Counted from the stretch's first letter, positions 26,283 to 36,558 are shown. The stretch: DNA of 64,000 nt from Oceanobacter sp. 1_MG-2023 (GCF_030689025.1 NZ_JAUYWA010000014.1:26719-90718); one strand, 5' to 3'. Numbers and translations are program-made. Notes: generated by a model not told the origin, from the letters alone.

Positions 26283-26326
26283 TAAAAACGCCGTCACGCC
26301 GGGCTTGCTCCGAGGTGACGGCGTTT
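26283..26326 (-). terminator. terminator of the methyltransferase gene
   Basis: AAACGCCGTCAC (26286-26297) and GTGACGGCGTTT (26315-26326) form a perfect 12-bp stem. Read on the minus strand the stem is followed by a T-run, 55 bases after the methyltransferase stop. Confidence 0.85.
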
Positions 26327-26380
26327 CCTGTTTCTGAACTGCCGGTTACTGATTTACTGGAGTACCCGGCCAGCCCTTGT

Positions 26381-26989
26381 TTAATCCTTGGCGGTTTTGC
26401 AGGCGACGATCTGCACCACGGCGCTGTCGCCCCGATGGTATTTGCCTTCAACCATATGGCGTTCCACTTCTGCCGCGACTGCAAAATCCAGCCCCTGAAG
26501 TTCCGCTTCCAGCGCCTCCAGCGACATAAACATATCTTTTTGTGACGGTGGTGGCCCGCCTGCGCCTTCCATCTCCAGATGCCGTTCGGTATAGGCTTCC
26601 AGAATAAACACGCCCCCGGGTTTCAGGGCCGGTTGCACATTGCCGTGCAGCTGTTTACGTAATGCCGACGGCACATGGGCTGCAATCGAGACAATGCCAT
26701 CCCACGCCTCGGTGCCGAGGTCGAAATCCGCCAGATTGGCGACGACCGTCGAGATAACCACGCCGTTATCCGCGGCCAGTTGCTGTGCCTTGTTGAGGCC
26801 AACCGACGACTGGTCGACCGCGGTAACAACATAACCCTGTTTGGCCAAAAAAACAGCATTCCGTCCTTCGCCTTCTGCCAGGCACAAGACCTTGCCGCCC
26901 GCCAGTATTTGGCCGTACTGGGCTTGCAAAAAATCATTGGCTACCGTGCCGTAGGCAAAACCTTCTTCGTTATAACGTTGATCCCACAT
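26381..26989 (-). CDS. class I SAM-dependent methyltransferase (TehB-like)
   Basis: 202 residues. Motif I is VLCLAEGEGRNAVFLA, followed by the acidic end of strand 2 in VTAVDQSS, DFDLGTEAWDGIVSIAAHV as motif II/III and LKPGGVFILEAY. This matches the small TehB-like methyltransferases linked to tellurite or thiol/halide methylation. ATG 26989 has AGGAG at good spacing; an earlier ATG nine codons upstream is less likely. The transcript ends at the strong hairpin at 26283-26326. The substrate cannot be inferred. Confidence 0.8.
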   Translation of the reverse strand: MWDQRYNEEGFAYGTVANDFLQAQYGQILAGGKVLCLAEGEGRNAVFLAKQGYVVTAVDQSSVGLNKAQQLAADNGVVISTVVANLADFDLGTEAWDGIVSIAAHVPSALRKQLHGNVQPALKPGGVFILEAYTERHLEMEGAGGPPPSQKDMFMSLEALEAELQGLDFAVAAEVERHMVEGKYHRGDSAVVQIVACKTAKD

Positions 26990-27163
26990 GGGTGATGCTC
27001 CTGTTGTCGTCTGCATTCTGTGCCGGTCAAACCGGGTATTCAGCGGTTGGATAACTATTGAATACTGCCGGTTTGAACCTTGGCTTCAGTATACCCATGC
27101 AGGCCACTCACTGCTGTTAAACCGTGCTGCCGGGCTTGACTATCAGTCGTTAGCTGACTGCCA

Positions 27164-28615
27164 TCACCGCTGTGGCGGCCGACCCGGCACTCCCAAAGCG
27201 TTGATCAATTCATCGGTTGTAACCCCCAGCGCAATTGCCGCCGCCGCAAAATCCGGTGGCCCCTGATTCGGTTTCCCCAATGCCTTGATCAACGCGGTTT
27301 CGCTGATATTCAGCGTCGCCGCCGCTGCTGCAACATCCGGTCGCTGGCCAGGGCCACCGGGGCCGCCGCCTTCTGGGCGATGACCGATGCCGCCAGTGTC
27401 GCCATCGGCAAATGAGACCACCCGATTGGCTTTGACCGTGGCAGGATCACCTGCCGGCGTGTTGCTCACGTCGCCACCCCGCACCAGACGCACATAGTTG
27501 TAATACCGTTCACCATCCGGGCCATCGGCTCCCCCTTCGGCCTTGGTATCAAAGCGGACAGCACCGGCACCGTGCATATCATGGCCCTCATGATCCACCG
27601 CGTAACCAAAGGCAACATACCAGGCAAACCAGTAACCGTGGGCATCGTGGGGGTCGATATAAGGGTTGGTGGTGCTGCTCCAGAAGAAGGGATAATCGAC
27701 GTTGTCCGCTTCATTGGTAATGGTAGAGATATTAAATACGCTGCGATCTATGGCCGGGAAAACCCCGGAATAATCCACCAGACTTTGCAGCTCTTTGATA
27801 TTCGGCAAGCGCCAGTCATCGTAACCAGCGTCGGTGGCGTTTTCGGCGTAGGCCAATGCTTCTTGCCAGTTCAGGCTTTTGCCGCTGTCGTTTTTACTCC
27901 ACATCAAACCAGTGGCGTGATCGCTGATGGTGTTATCGCCGTTATCCTGAAAATCGTTAATGCCGTATGGACTGCCACTCACACAACGTACAAACCGCCG
28001 ACCATTCAGCGCCTTGATATGGCCGGTCCAGTCATTCACAACAAAGGCAACGTCACGCTGGGCCAGCTCGGTATCGACCTGATAATAATTGCTCGACCAG
28101 GAGTGCTGTTGCGCACCTTCCTTGCCATTCCCGACCAGATAAAAGTAGTCGGTATCCAGCCAGGGCCAACCGGCAGAAAAGTCCCGGATAGACCAGAGTT
28201 CCTTGATATTCGGCAAACGCCAGTCGTCGATACCGCCAAGCTCCAGCGCCGCGCAATAACCGGCGGCATCGGACCAGACCATGGATGCTGCAGATAATGA
28301 CTGCGTCCACACCAGCCCTGTTACCTGATCGGTGACGGTGCTGTTGCCATTGTCCTGATAGCTGGGCACATTGCCGGTGTATTGGGCATCCTGACCATAA
28401 AAAGCCGCCCCGGGCGCTGGGCATTCGATCTCGACACTGTTGTTGTAACAGGTGCCCTGGGCGGTATCGACAATGGCAAAAGCCCGACTCTGGGAATTGG
28501 CGGCAGCCTCCGAGCGCCCGCTGGTACCCTCGTGTTTGGTGGCACAGCCAGCCAATGATCCCGCCAGACTCAGCAGTACCGCACTGGTGATGATGTAATG
28601 TTGCGATATTTCCAT
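27164..28615 (-). CDS. DUF1566 (Lcl-like) lipoprotein
   Basis: 483 residues. A lipoprotein signal ends in the lipobox LAGC. Two DUF1566 units follow, each with the pattern DNGDNTISDHATGLMW, DDWRLPNIKELQSLVDYS and RCVSG/VRLVRGG. The C-terminus has a Gly/Pro-rich linker and two copies of an AAAAxLxxxxxxLIxALG helical repeat (AAAATLNISETALIKALG and FAAAAIALGVTTDELINALG). Such proteins are surface-exposed and may bind glycans or other ligands; the role is unknown. A second ATG 15 bases upstream is possible. It stands alone. Confidence 0.75.
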   Translation of the reverse strand: MEISQHYIITSAVLLSLAGSLAGCATKHEGTSGRSEAAANSQSRAFAIVDTAQGTCYNNSVEIECPAPGAAFYGQDAQYTGNVPSYQDNGNSTVTDQVTGLVWTQSLSAASMVWSDAAGYCAALELGGIDDWRLPNIKELWSIRDFSAGWPWLDTDYFYLVGNGKEGAQQHSWSSNYYQVDTELAQRDVAFVVNDWTGHIKALNGRRFVRCVSGSPYGINDFQDNGDNTISDHATGLMWSKNDSGKSLNWQEALAYAENATDAGYDDWRLPNIKELQSLVDYSGVFPAIDRSVFNISTITNEADNVDYPFFWSSTTNPYIDPHDAHGYWFAWYVAFGYAVDHEGHDMHGAGAVRFDTKAEGGADGPDGERYYNYVRLVRGGDVSNTPAGDPATVKANRVVSFADGDTGGIGHRPEGGGPGGPGQRPDVAAAAATLNISETALIKALGKPNQGPPDFAAAAIALGVTTDELINALGVPGRPPQR

Positions 28616-29037
28616 AATTAGCTCTGCCATGTCCTGTAAATTCAGAAAACCGACTGTATGATATAAAACCGATCCGCAGAAATATCAAAGACTATGTAAA
28701 GTAACGTCGATTAACGCTGATTTTAATCAGGGTTTTGCCATTATTATTTTCAACCTGATAAGCGGCAATACAGCAGGGCAATACATCAGGATAATAAATC
28801 AGGGCATTCCAAGGTGAAAAGCAGTAGGAAACAGGTAAATAAATGCATACGAAAAATTCACTATTCCTATGATAAAAATAGAAAACACTCAAGATTTATA
28901 CCTGTCTCCAGAGGATCAACCTAACAACTTTCATTGCCAAAATTACTAAATATAATAATGCCTAATGGAGGTTTCGAAGCCTCTTTCAATATCTCTAAAA
29001 AGCTTATATTTCCCACACCCATTTATATAACTTCTAT

Positions 29038-29187
29038 ATGGCTACCTGGAGAGCTTTAATTGCTGTATTAAGCGCGGTATTTAAAATATTAATCGCAGCA
29101 TTGATAGCCTGTTGGGGAGATCTATTTAGTCGTGTAAAGCCACCGTTGCAGCAAATTATTCACATCAAAGACTTCGGAATATTTTAA
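29038..29187 (+). CDS. possible 49-residue membrane peptide
   Basis: ATG 29038 opens a short frame starting MATWRALIAVLSAVFKILIA, then AALIACWGDLF, and ending KDFGIF: one strongly hydrophobic stretch followed by a basic part. No ribosome site is obvious. It lies in AT-rich DNA (28616-29269) without other recognisable genes, next to a dead transposase. It could be a small membrane protein or a chance frame. Confidence 0.2.
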   Translation: MATWRALIAVLSAVFKILIAALIACWGDLFSRVKPPLQQIIHIKDFGIF

Positions 29188-29269
29188 TGCTGCTCTATCC
29201 GGCCTATTTCCGGCCAATTCAGTAAAGATTTGGACTACTTTCAGTCCAAATCGCATCATTCAGACGCAC

Positions 29270-30321
29270 CTATCCCACACAAGATAAAAAGCTCCAGCGA
29301 CGAGCGTTGTACACCATGTTCATCAAACCGATTCTCAGTTCCGCTCTGGCCTGGCCGATGCAGCGCACCAGGTACTTTTTGCCGTCGCATTTCATGTCCG
29401 CATAAACATGTTCGACACGAGCCCAAACCTGAGAGCGTTTTTGATTCGTCAGCTTGCTACGTTCAGGCATGTCTGTCTTTACCTCGCGGTTTCTTGCGAT
29501 GGATGTGGGAGCGATAGCCACGGTCTTCCAACATGCTTTCATTTTCTGCGCTTCGATAAGCGCTATCTGCCCAGACATCTGCGCTGCTATTGTCGCCATT
29601 GATCAGGACTTCGAGTTGATGCCCGCCATGTATCTTAGCCGCAGTCGCTTCGTAGCTGCGAATGAGTTTGTGCTGTTTATCGACGCTGGTGTGATTTTTA
29701 TAGCCGAAGTAGCTCTTGCCATGTTTCTTCGTCCAGGCTGCTGCATCTCGACTGGCCTAGCGCTGCTGGGCCGGAGTACGTTCTGGAGGGAGCGGCGGTG
29801 TCGGGTCATCGTTACCGGAATTGGACTTTTCTTGCGCTTTGCGGGCTTTTTCCTGCTGCTCTTCGGTTTTTCGCTGGGTGCTTCAACCAGGGTGACATCG
29901 ATAATTTGACCGCCTTGAGGCCGATAACCGTGGGCTTCGATGTGCGAGAGCAAGCTGTAAAACAGTTCATCGGTGAGGTTTTTCTGGACGAGTAACTCTT
30001 CATATTTCCAGGCGGTATTGGCATCGGGTACCGGATCTTCCGGCGACAAGCCCAGAAAACGCCGAAACGACAGGCGATCCAGCATCTGATACTCGACCTG
30101 CTTGAGGGGCAAGCTGTAGTAGTGGCGTAGGAAAATCATTTTGAACATGAGCAAGGTGTCTGAACGAGGGGACCCTTGTTGGATCAGCGTGGCATGCGGA
30201 TCTTGCTGAGAATGGACCTGAAGGCAGCCCAGTCGACAAGTTCATTAATTTTAGCGAGTGGGTCGTTGTGCTGATCCAGTTTGTCATTCAGGTCATCAAA
30301 GTCGAAGAATCCTGGCTGCAT
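29270..30321 (-). pseudogene. IS5-family transposase, multiply frameshifted
   Basis: The protein is recoverable only by switching among three frames: MQPGFFDFDDLNDKLDQ, then SDTLLMFKMIFLRHYYSLPL and YQMLDRLSFRRFLGLSPED, then GQIIDVTLVEAP, KHGKSYFGYKNHTSVDK, SADVWADSAYRSAEN and GKKYLVRCIGQARAEL. This is the order of an IS5-group DDE transposase (N-terminal domain, then the catalytic D in QIIDVTLVEAP and D in ADSAYR). Stops and frameshifts show it is inactive. Terminal inverted repeats were not found, so the ends of the element are undefined. Confidence 0.8.
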
Positions 30322-30610
30322 ACAATGCGCTGTTTTTACAAAACCCTGCAAACCATCAAGACGCTTTGCTGAATCCCAACCCGTCGTTTTTATACCCATA
30401 ACCTGACATCTACCACTCAACTACTTGGAAATTTTTTTGGCTTTGGCTATCTCTGCTTTCTGACTGCCTTCAGGCTGATCCAGATTGGCCGTTCAATACG
30501 GCATTCCGTGTTGTGCGGCTAACCCCGAGCAGGTATCAAAACACATACCACCGGATTCAGATGCGCCGCATATACTGCCGGAACCGCTGGATACCATCGC
30601 GGCGCATCGG

Positions 30611-31552
30611 TTACGGCTGGCTGGCCGCCCAGATACCATCGGCGATCAATTGCTGGCTGAGTTCACCAATCAGTTCGGCAACCAGTGTCATGGCGCGGGT
30701 TTCTGGCCTTTCGTGCATATGTACCAGATTGACCTGGCGAGTCATGTCCGGGTCGGTGATTGGCAGCAGTTTGATTGCACCACTGTTCACCTGCGGGTAT
30801 ACCGCCGTGGTGGAGCATATCAGCAGGCCATAGCCTTCTATTACATAGCGCAGACTGGTGAGTAGCTGGCCAAAGGGATTCTGGCGTTGCAGTTTCACCC
30901 CCACCAGCTGTTCGTATTGCGCCACCCGGAAGCCGAGGGAGTCGCGTTCGCTGGTGTAGATCACCCTATAATCGGTCAACTCGGCAAAACGAATGCAGTC
31001 ACGCTGCAGCAAGCTGTCGAATACCGCCGTTGCCCCGGTGCCTACCGCCAAAAACAGCCGCTCGTTCAGCAACGGCCGGCTGATCATACCCATATGTGGC
31101 GAGGCATCGTCAGAGCTCACCAACAGGTCAACATCCCCCTGGCGCAACAACTGATAAAGGCTGCTCGACAAGCCGGTTTGCAAGTCCAGTTCGATACTTG
31201 GGTAACGGCGATTGACTTCGGCAAACAAGGGTACTGCCAGGGCGTTGCCTGTCGGTTGGCTCATCCCCAGTACCACCCGGCCACTGGGTTCACCACCGTC
31301 TTCCAGCAACTGCCGTCGTGCCAGTTCCAGCTGTTGTACTGTGGTTTCGGCAACGGGCAGGAATTTTTCTCCTGCCGGGGTCAAGTGTACGCCGGTGTGA
31401 TCCCGCTCCAACAGGCGGGTCTTGAGTTCATGTTCCAGTGCTGCCAGTTGCTGGCTGACGCTGGGTTGGGCGATGTTCAGCTCTCTGGCGGTAGCGGCAA
31501 TGCTGCCGGTACGGGCGCACGTCACCAGATACAGCAGCTGTCGGGTATTCAT
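30611..31552 (-). CDS. LysR-family transcriptional regulator
   Basis: 313 residues. The N-terminal winged helix MNTRQLLYLVTCARTGSIAA and ELNIAQPSVSQQLAALEHEL is typical of LysR proteins; the rest is the ligand-binding domain. It is transcribed away from the class II aldolase gene, and the shared 161-base gap contains an 8-bp perfect inverted repeat of the T-N11-A kind. The likely targets are the 31714-34737 genes, with an organic acid as inducer (inference). Confidence 0.87.
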   Translation of the reverse strand: MNTRQLLYLVTCARTGSIAATARELNIAQPSVSQQLAALEHELKTRLLERDHTGVHLTPAGEKFLPVAETTVQQLELARRQLLEDGGEPSGRVVLGMSQPTGNALAVPLFAEVNRRYPSIELDLQTGLSSSLYQLLRQGDVDLLVSSDDASPHMGMISRPLLNERLFLAVGTGATAVFDSLLQRDCIRFAELTDYRVIYTSERDSLGFRVAQYEQLVGVKLQRQNPFGQLLTSLRYVIEGYGLLICSTTAVYPQVNSGAIKLLPITDPDMTRQVNLVHMHERPETRAMTLVAELIGELSQQLIADGIWAASQP

Positions 31553-31601
31553 TATTGTTATTTCCCCTGGGTCAGGTGGTTGAGTCGGATGTCCGCAGCC
31601 C

Positions 31602-31624
31602 GGGTATAGGTAATGACTATACCC
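31602..31624. promoter_or_regulatory. LysR-type operator
   Basis: GGGTATAG (31602-31609) and CTATACCC (31617-31624) are perfect inverted copies separated by 7 bases, between the divergent LysR gene and the aldolase gene. Confidence 0.65.
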
Positions 31625-31713
31625 CCATCAATAAACTTCAGTCTACCTGGAATGGCGGTATTTACTTAACATCCTAACAAAATATCAACCGTTCAAATAA
31701 AGGAGTCAGCGAC

Positions 31714-32496
31714 ATGACCAGCACTACTCTGAGCCGTGACCCGGCCAACTTCAACAAGCCACCGCATATCAGTGATAGCGAATGGCAAACCCGGATCAAA
31801 CTGGCTGGCACCTATCGGGTGTTCGCCTTGATGGGCTGGGACGAGGGTATCTATAACCATTTGTCTTTACGGGTGCCTGGTACTGAGCATTTTCTGATTA
31901 ATCCTTTTGGCCTGCACTACACCGAAGTCACCGCCTCCAATCTGGTCAAGGTCGATATCGAAGGCAATATTATTGGCCAGTCCGACTGGCCGATTAATCC
32001 GGCTGGCTTTACTTTTCATGGCAAGATTCACCAGCAGGTTGCCGATAGTCATTGTGTGATGCACGTGCACACCACCGCTACTCAGTCTGTGTGTTGTCTG
32101 GAAAGCGGTCTTTCCTACAGTAACTTTTACGCGGCTCAGTTGTGGGGCCGGGTAGCCTGGCATGAGTTTGAGGGTATTACCCTACGCTCGGATGAAGGTG
32201 ACCGGATTCTGGCCAGTGCTGGCAACAAACAGGTACTGATGCTGAAAAACCATGGCCCGGTTGTTATTGGCGCCACTCTGGCACAGGCCTTCTCACTGAT
32301 GTGGTTGGTCAACCGCGCCTGTGAAGTCCAGCTGGCCACCTGCAGCATGGGCAAGCCGCTGACCATTGCCCAGCCGGTGCTGGATGGCTGTTCCCGTGAT
32401 TCGATGAATCTGGACCCGCGCTTTGGTGCTGGTGAAGATGCCCTGGCAGCATTTTTGCGCCTGGCCGAGCGTCAGGATGCATCGTTTCGTTACTGA
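31714..32496 (+). CDS. class II aldolase/adducin family protein
   Basis: 260 residues. Zinc-site pattern of the family: GNIIGQSDWPIN with a substrate loop, then VMHVHTTATQSVCC carrying the HxH ligands, and LMLKNHGPVVIG with the third His. The N-terminal GWDEGIYNHLSLRVPG is typical of the adducin-like aldolases that act on short hydroxy acids or sugar acids. ATG 31714 has AAAGGAG upstream. It is first in a likely operon with the DctP and ketopantoate-reductase-like genes, pointing to catabolism of an imported branched or hydroxylated acid. The substrate is unknown. Confidence 0.8.
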   Translation: MTSTTLSRDPANFNKPPHISDSEWQTRIKLAGTYRVFALMGWDEGIYNHLSLRVPGTEHFLINPFGLHYTEVTASNLVKVDIEGNIIGQSDWPINPAGFTFHGKIHQQVADSHCVMHVHTTATQSVCCLESGLSYSNFYAAQLWGRVAWHEFEGITLRSDEGDRILASAGNKQVLMLKNHGPVVIGATLAQAFSLMWLVNRACEVQLATCSMGKPLTIAQPVLDGCSRDSMNLDPRFGAGEDALAAFLRLAERQDASFRY

Positions 32497-32680
32497 TCGA
32501 TCCAGGCTGATATCTAACGGTTGATCGAATCACTGGTCACCCGTCATAAACACAGGCATAACAGGCAGGCGCTGATGGTCCGGATCACTCCCGACGATGT
32601 GATTGGTTTGATCCGCCTCAGCAGCCGTAAGCACTCATAAACAATAACAATAAACGGATCATCATTAACAACAACCAATC

Positions 32681-32695
32681 AATAACAATAAAAAG
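32681..32695 (+). promoter_or_regulatory. A-rich motif merged with the dctP ribosome site
   Basis: AATAACAATAAAAAGG runs straight into the AAGG ribosome site seven bases before ATG 32703. This is the classic layout of an Hfq/Crc-repressed transporter gene in pseudomonads; function here is inferred. Confidence 0.5.
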
Positions 32696-32702
32696 GTACG
32701 CC

Positions 32703-33752
32703 ATGAACATACTCAGAATCGCAGCTCAAGCCACACTAGTCAGCAGCCTGATGTGGGGACTGTTGGCTCAAGCCGACACCACACCTCAAACCACCTTGCG
32801 GGTTGGTACCTGGTTACCGCCCACCAATCCACAAAATGCTGAAGTCTGGCCAACTTGGGCGAAGTGGGTCGAAGAAGCCACCGAAGGCCGGGTGGCCATC
32901 CAGCTGGAATACGGTCTTGGCCATCCCAAAACCATGTTTAATCTGGTCGAAGATGGTGTGGTGGATGTCGCCTTTACCGTGGTTGGTTATCAGCCGGGCC
33001 GTTTCAAGTTACCTCTGGTAGCCGAGTTGCCCGGTATCAGTGATAGTGCAGAAGCGACCTCGGTCGCGTTATGGCGTACCCAACAGCAGTATTTCTCAGC
33101 TGCCAAGGAATTCGACGGGCTGGAGTTACTCGGGCTGTTTGTACATGGCCCGGCCCAGATCCATACTCGTGAACCTTTCAGCAGCTTGCAACAACTCAAA
33201 AACCAGAAGATCCGGATAGGTGGCGGCTTGCAGATGCTGGTCGCCGAGCGACTCGATGTCAGCCCGGTACAGGCACCCGCCCCGAAAGTGTATGAAATGA
33301 TGCAGCAAGGGGTGGTCGATGGAGTGTTCCTGCCAGTGCTGGATCAGAAATACCTGCGCCTCAGTGAAGTGACGAGTCAGATCACCGTGATCCCCAGAGG
33401 CCTGTACGCCAGTTCATTTGCCATATTCGCCAGCCCGGACACCCTCGACAGCCTCTCTGCCGCCGATCGCCAGGCCATTTTGTCAGTCTCCGGGGAGCGC
33501 CTGTCGGCCCTCGCTGGGAGAGCCTGGGAGCAAGCCGACCGCAACGGTTACGAGGCCGCACGTAACAGCGGTGTCGAGATTCATCAGCTGCAGCCCGGCG
33601 ATGCCATGCTGACTGACATGCAGCAGCGCCTGTCCGACTTGCCCCAGCAATGGGTCAAAGACGTGGCCGACCGTGATATCGATGCCAATGCCGCTCTCGA
33701 CTATCTGCGCCAGCAGGCGCGTTCTTACCAGCAACCTCTGGCACAGGAGTAA
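32703..33752 (+). CDS. TRAP transporter solute-binding protein, DctP family
   Basis: 349 residues, complete. A signal peptide ends near LLAQADTT. The mature protein follows the TRAP binding-protein pattern: LRVGTWLPPTNPQN, TEGRVAIQLEYGLGHPK, then KNQKIRIGGGLQMLV with the carboxylate-binding Arg, and VDGVFLPVLDQKY. It closely resembles the partial gene at 1-341. No DctQ or DctM subunit is encoded nearby, so it must use membrane subunits encoded elsewhere, perhaps those of its paralogue. It lies between a class II aldolase and a ketopantoate-reductase-like gene. Confidence 0.88.
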   Translation: MNILRIAAQATLVSSLMWGLLAQADTTPQTTLRVGTWLPPTNPQNAEVWPTWAKWVEEATEGRVAIQLEYGLGHPKTMFNLVEDGVVDVAFTVVGYQPGRFKLPLVAELPGISDSAEATSVALWRTQQQYFSAAKEFDGLELLGLFVHGPAQIHTREPFSSLQQLKNQKIRIGGGLQMLVAERLDVSPVQAPAPKVYEMMQQGVVDGVFLPVLDQKYLRLSEVTSQITVIPRGLYASSFAIFASPDTLDSLSAADRQAILSVSGERLSALAGRAWEQADRNGYEAARNSGVEIHQLQPGDAMLTDMQQRLSDLPQQWVKDVADRDIDANAALDYLRQQARSYQQPLAQE

Positions 33753-33759
33753 CGCAACA

Positions 33760-34737
33760 GTGAGTATGAATATATCGGTCATTGGTGCCGGTGCAATTGG
33801 CGGCTATATCGCCGCCCGATTGGCCAGCATCGACGTCAGGGTCAACCTGATTGCCCGTGGCGCAACACTGGCGGCCTTACAACAGCATGGCATCGGCCTA
33901 CAGGAAGGTGACCAGCCCCCAGCGTTTTTCAGCGTCAACGCCGTGGCAGATGCCACCAGTCTGCCGTCCCAGGATCTGATTATCGTTGCCGTCAAGGAAC
34001 CTGCTTTGGCGTCGGTGTTACCGCACATCCAGGCGCTGATGGGGCCAAACACCCGCGTGATGACGGCAATGAACGGCATTCCCTGGTGGTTCACCGCCGG
34101 ACTGGTCTCCGGTCAGAGCATCCATCTCGGCAGCCTCGACCCCCAGGCCGCACTACAACAGGCGATTCCATCCAGCCAGATCATTGGCTGCGTATTGCAT
34201 ATGGCCTGCAGCAATGTCAGAACCGGGGTGATACGCCACAGCATTGGCCACCGCATGGTGCTGGGCAGCCCGGGGCAACAGCCGGATGCAGGTTTGCACC
34301 ACATCGCCAACCTGCTCAACCAAGCCGGTTTTGAAGCCAGCCTGTCAGATTACATCCAGCGCGATATCTGGTTCAAACTGTGGGGTAATATGACCCACAA
34401 CCCGGTGTCGGCGCTGACCCATGCCACCACCGACCAGATCATCAATGACCCCTACACCAGCCAACTGGTGGTACGGGTGATGGCCGAAGCCCAGCAGGTC
34501 GGCTGCCGGATCGGCTGTGACATTGATCAGGACCCGGTTGAACGCAACCGGGAAGCCCTCAAGCTGGGGGCATTCAAAACCTCCATGCTGCAAGACGTGG
34601 AAGCCAACCGGCCGTTGGAAATCAACGCTCTGCTGGGGGCTTTTTGTGACCTGGCACAGCAGTTGTCGGTAGCAGTGCCTTGTGCCGAAAGTCTGTTTGG
34701 TCTGGTGCGGTTGATGGATCGCAACCGCAACCATTAA
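33760..34737 (+). CDS. ketopantoate-reductase-like oxidoreductase (ApbA/PanE family)
   Basis: 325 residues. The N-terminal Rossmann fold has GAGAIGGYIAARL, with a following Arg (ARGA) favouring NADP. The family Lys region is FKLWGNMTHNPVSALTHAT and the C-terminal segment is NREALKLGAFKTSMLQD. GTG 33760 is ten bases from AGGAG; the ATG two codons later would be too far. True panE supplies pantothenate, and panB-panC lie 20 kb away here. Context with an aldolase, a TRAP binding protein and a LysR gene suggests a catabolic 2-oxo-acid reductase instead, but a PanE role cannot be excluded. Confidence 0.75.
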   Translation: MSMNISVIGAGAIGGYIAARLASIDVRVNLIARGATLAALQQHGIGLQEGDQPPAFFSVNAVADATSLPSQDLIIVAVKEPALASVLPHIQALMGPNTRVMTAMNGIPWWFTAGLVSGQSIHLGSLDPQAALQQAIPSSQIIGCVLHMACSNVRTGVIRHSIGHRMVLGSPGQQPDAGLHHIANLLNQAGFEASLSDYIQRDIWFKLWGNMTHNPVSALTHATTDQIINDPYTSQLVVRVMAEAQQVGCRIGCDIDQDPVERNREALKLGAFKTSMLQDVEANRPLEINALLGAFCDLAQQLSVAVPCAESLFGLVRLMDRNRNH

Positions 34738-34756
34738 TAGCACCGTATCCGGCCAG

Positions 34757-34804
34757 CGACTCCGTTATGCTGAACGCGCTTCGGTATCCGGAATAACGGA
34801 GTCG
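34757..34804 (+). other. large hairpin after the 31714-34737 operon
   Basis: CGACTCCGTTAT (34757-34768) and ATAACGGAGTCG (34793-34804) form a perfect 12-bp stem. GTATCCGG occurs both just before the stem and within its loop. No T-run follows, so it may be a processing or stabilising hairpin rather than a terminator. Confidence 0.5.
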
Positions 34805-34967
34805 GGCTTGCCCGGCAAGAACAGCAACTAACTCTCGTTAGCCAGAAACAAACGTCATCCAATGCTTGAAATCACCGATTGCGCCAGCACCGGAGGCCTG
34901 CCCTGTCACCCCCGACAATAGTACGCCTCAGTCAGCAACCCTGACAGAAAATTGCTAAACTGCCGCC

Positions 34968-35430
34968 TTGATAGCCGACGGCAAGGCTTCAGCACTGGAG
35001 CGATTCCGTCCGCAAAAGCATGTCCGGGCGCTATCACCCGGATTAAGGATCGGCTATATGGATATGGTGGCCGATGATGAATTGATTTCTGCAGTCAGAG
35101 CGTTGCGACGTCTGATATATCGTCACCCACCCACCGGTCAATATCCAGCGGCGATTGGCGCTGTTTTTATCCCTGGGGCACTACGATACCTATTTGCGTA
35201 AACTCAGGGGGATTCATTCAACCAAGCGGCAACGTATGGTTGAATCGATTGAATGCCATTTTCCAGAAATGAGAACTGCCAACAGCTTTATTGAAGGGGC
35301 AACGTCTGCCTGGTTAGCCGCAGACGAGCATATCGATACCAAAGAAGTCGCCTGGCTGGCGGCTCAAAACAGCATTCTGATAGTTACACCAGACCGGAGA
35401 AGGTTGGCCGTGTCTCTTGCACCGTATTGA
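34968..35430 (+). pseudogene. remnant of a MocR/GntR-type (TauR-like) PLP-dependent regulator
   Basis: One frame gives ALSPGLRIGYMDMV and RALRRLIYRHPPTGQ. After a frameshift near 35150, the next gives LALFLSLGHYDTYLRKLRGI and TSAWLAADEHIDTKEVAWLA. This is the C-terminal third of the aminotransferase-like domain of MocR regulators. The DNA-binding domain and most of the sensing domain are missing. It precedes an SDR and an aminotransferase gene, and in several bacteria a TauR-type MocR protein controls just such taurine genes. The regulator is dead here. The 341 bases to 35771 contain no intact gene. Confidence 0.6.
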
Positions 35431-35759
35431 TACATATATTTCACCTGGCACTATATGAGTGTCCAAGCTGGATCTACAGCTACCAGCGGATTCCCCTATA
35501 CCTTAGTCATCTTAATCAGTATGTTGAAAAACCGTTGTGGTGCAGCCAGACATGGCCGGTATGTTTATCAGGATGCAATGTCTAGCCACTGCCCTGAGGC
35601 TAAAAACTGTTTCATGCGGTTACACCCCGACCGTTTATTTAACAATAGCAACGCTATCTTGTTGCTATTGAATCAGCCGACAGGGTTCGGTCTGTCAATA
35701 ACAGCCATACCGATATTATTTTCAGTGTATGGGTTAAAACATTGTTTACATGTGTTTAA

Positions 35760-36533
<774 letters not shown>

Positions 36534-36558
36534 CACCGGAATCCAACGGAGATACGTT

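Noticed and set aside
31660..31690. TTAACATCCTAAC before the aldolase gene as another HpaR site
   Set aside because: It is not palindromic and lacks the paired arrangement; the strong LysR-type repeat just upstream explains regulation better.
32515..32640. A ~39-codon frame from a TTG between the aldolase and dctP genes
   Set aside because: It has no ribosome site and no recognisable motif; it may be a gene remnant, but this cannot be supported.
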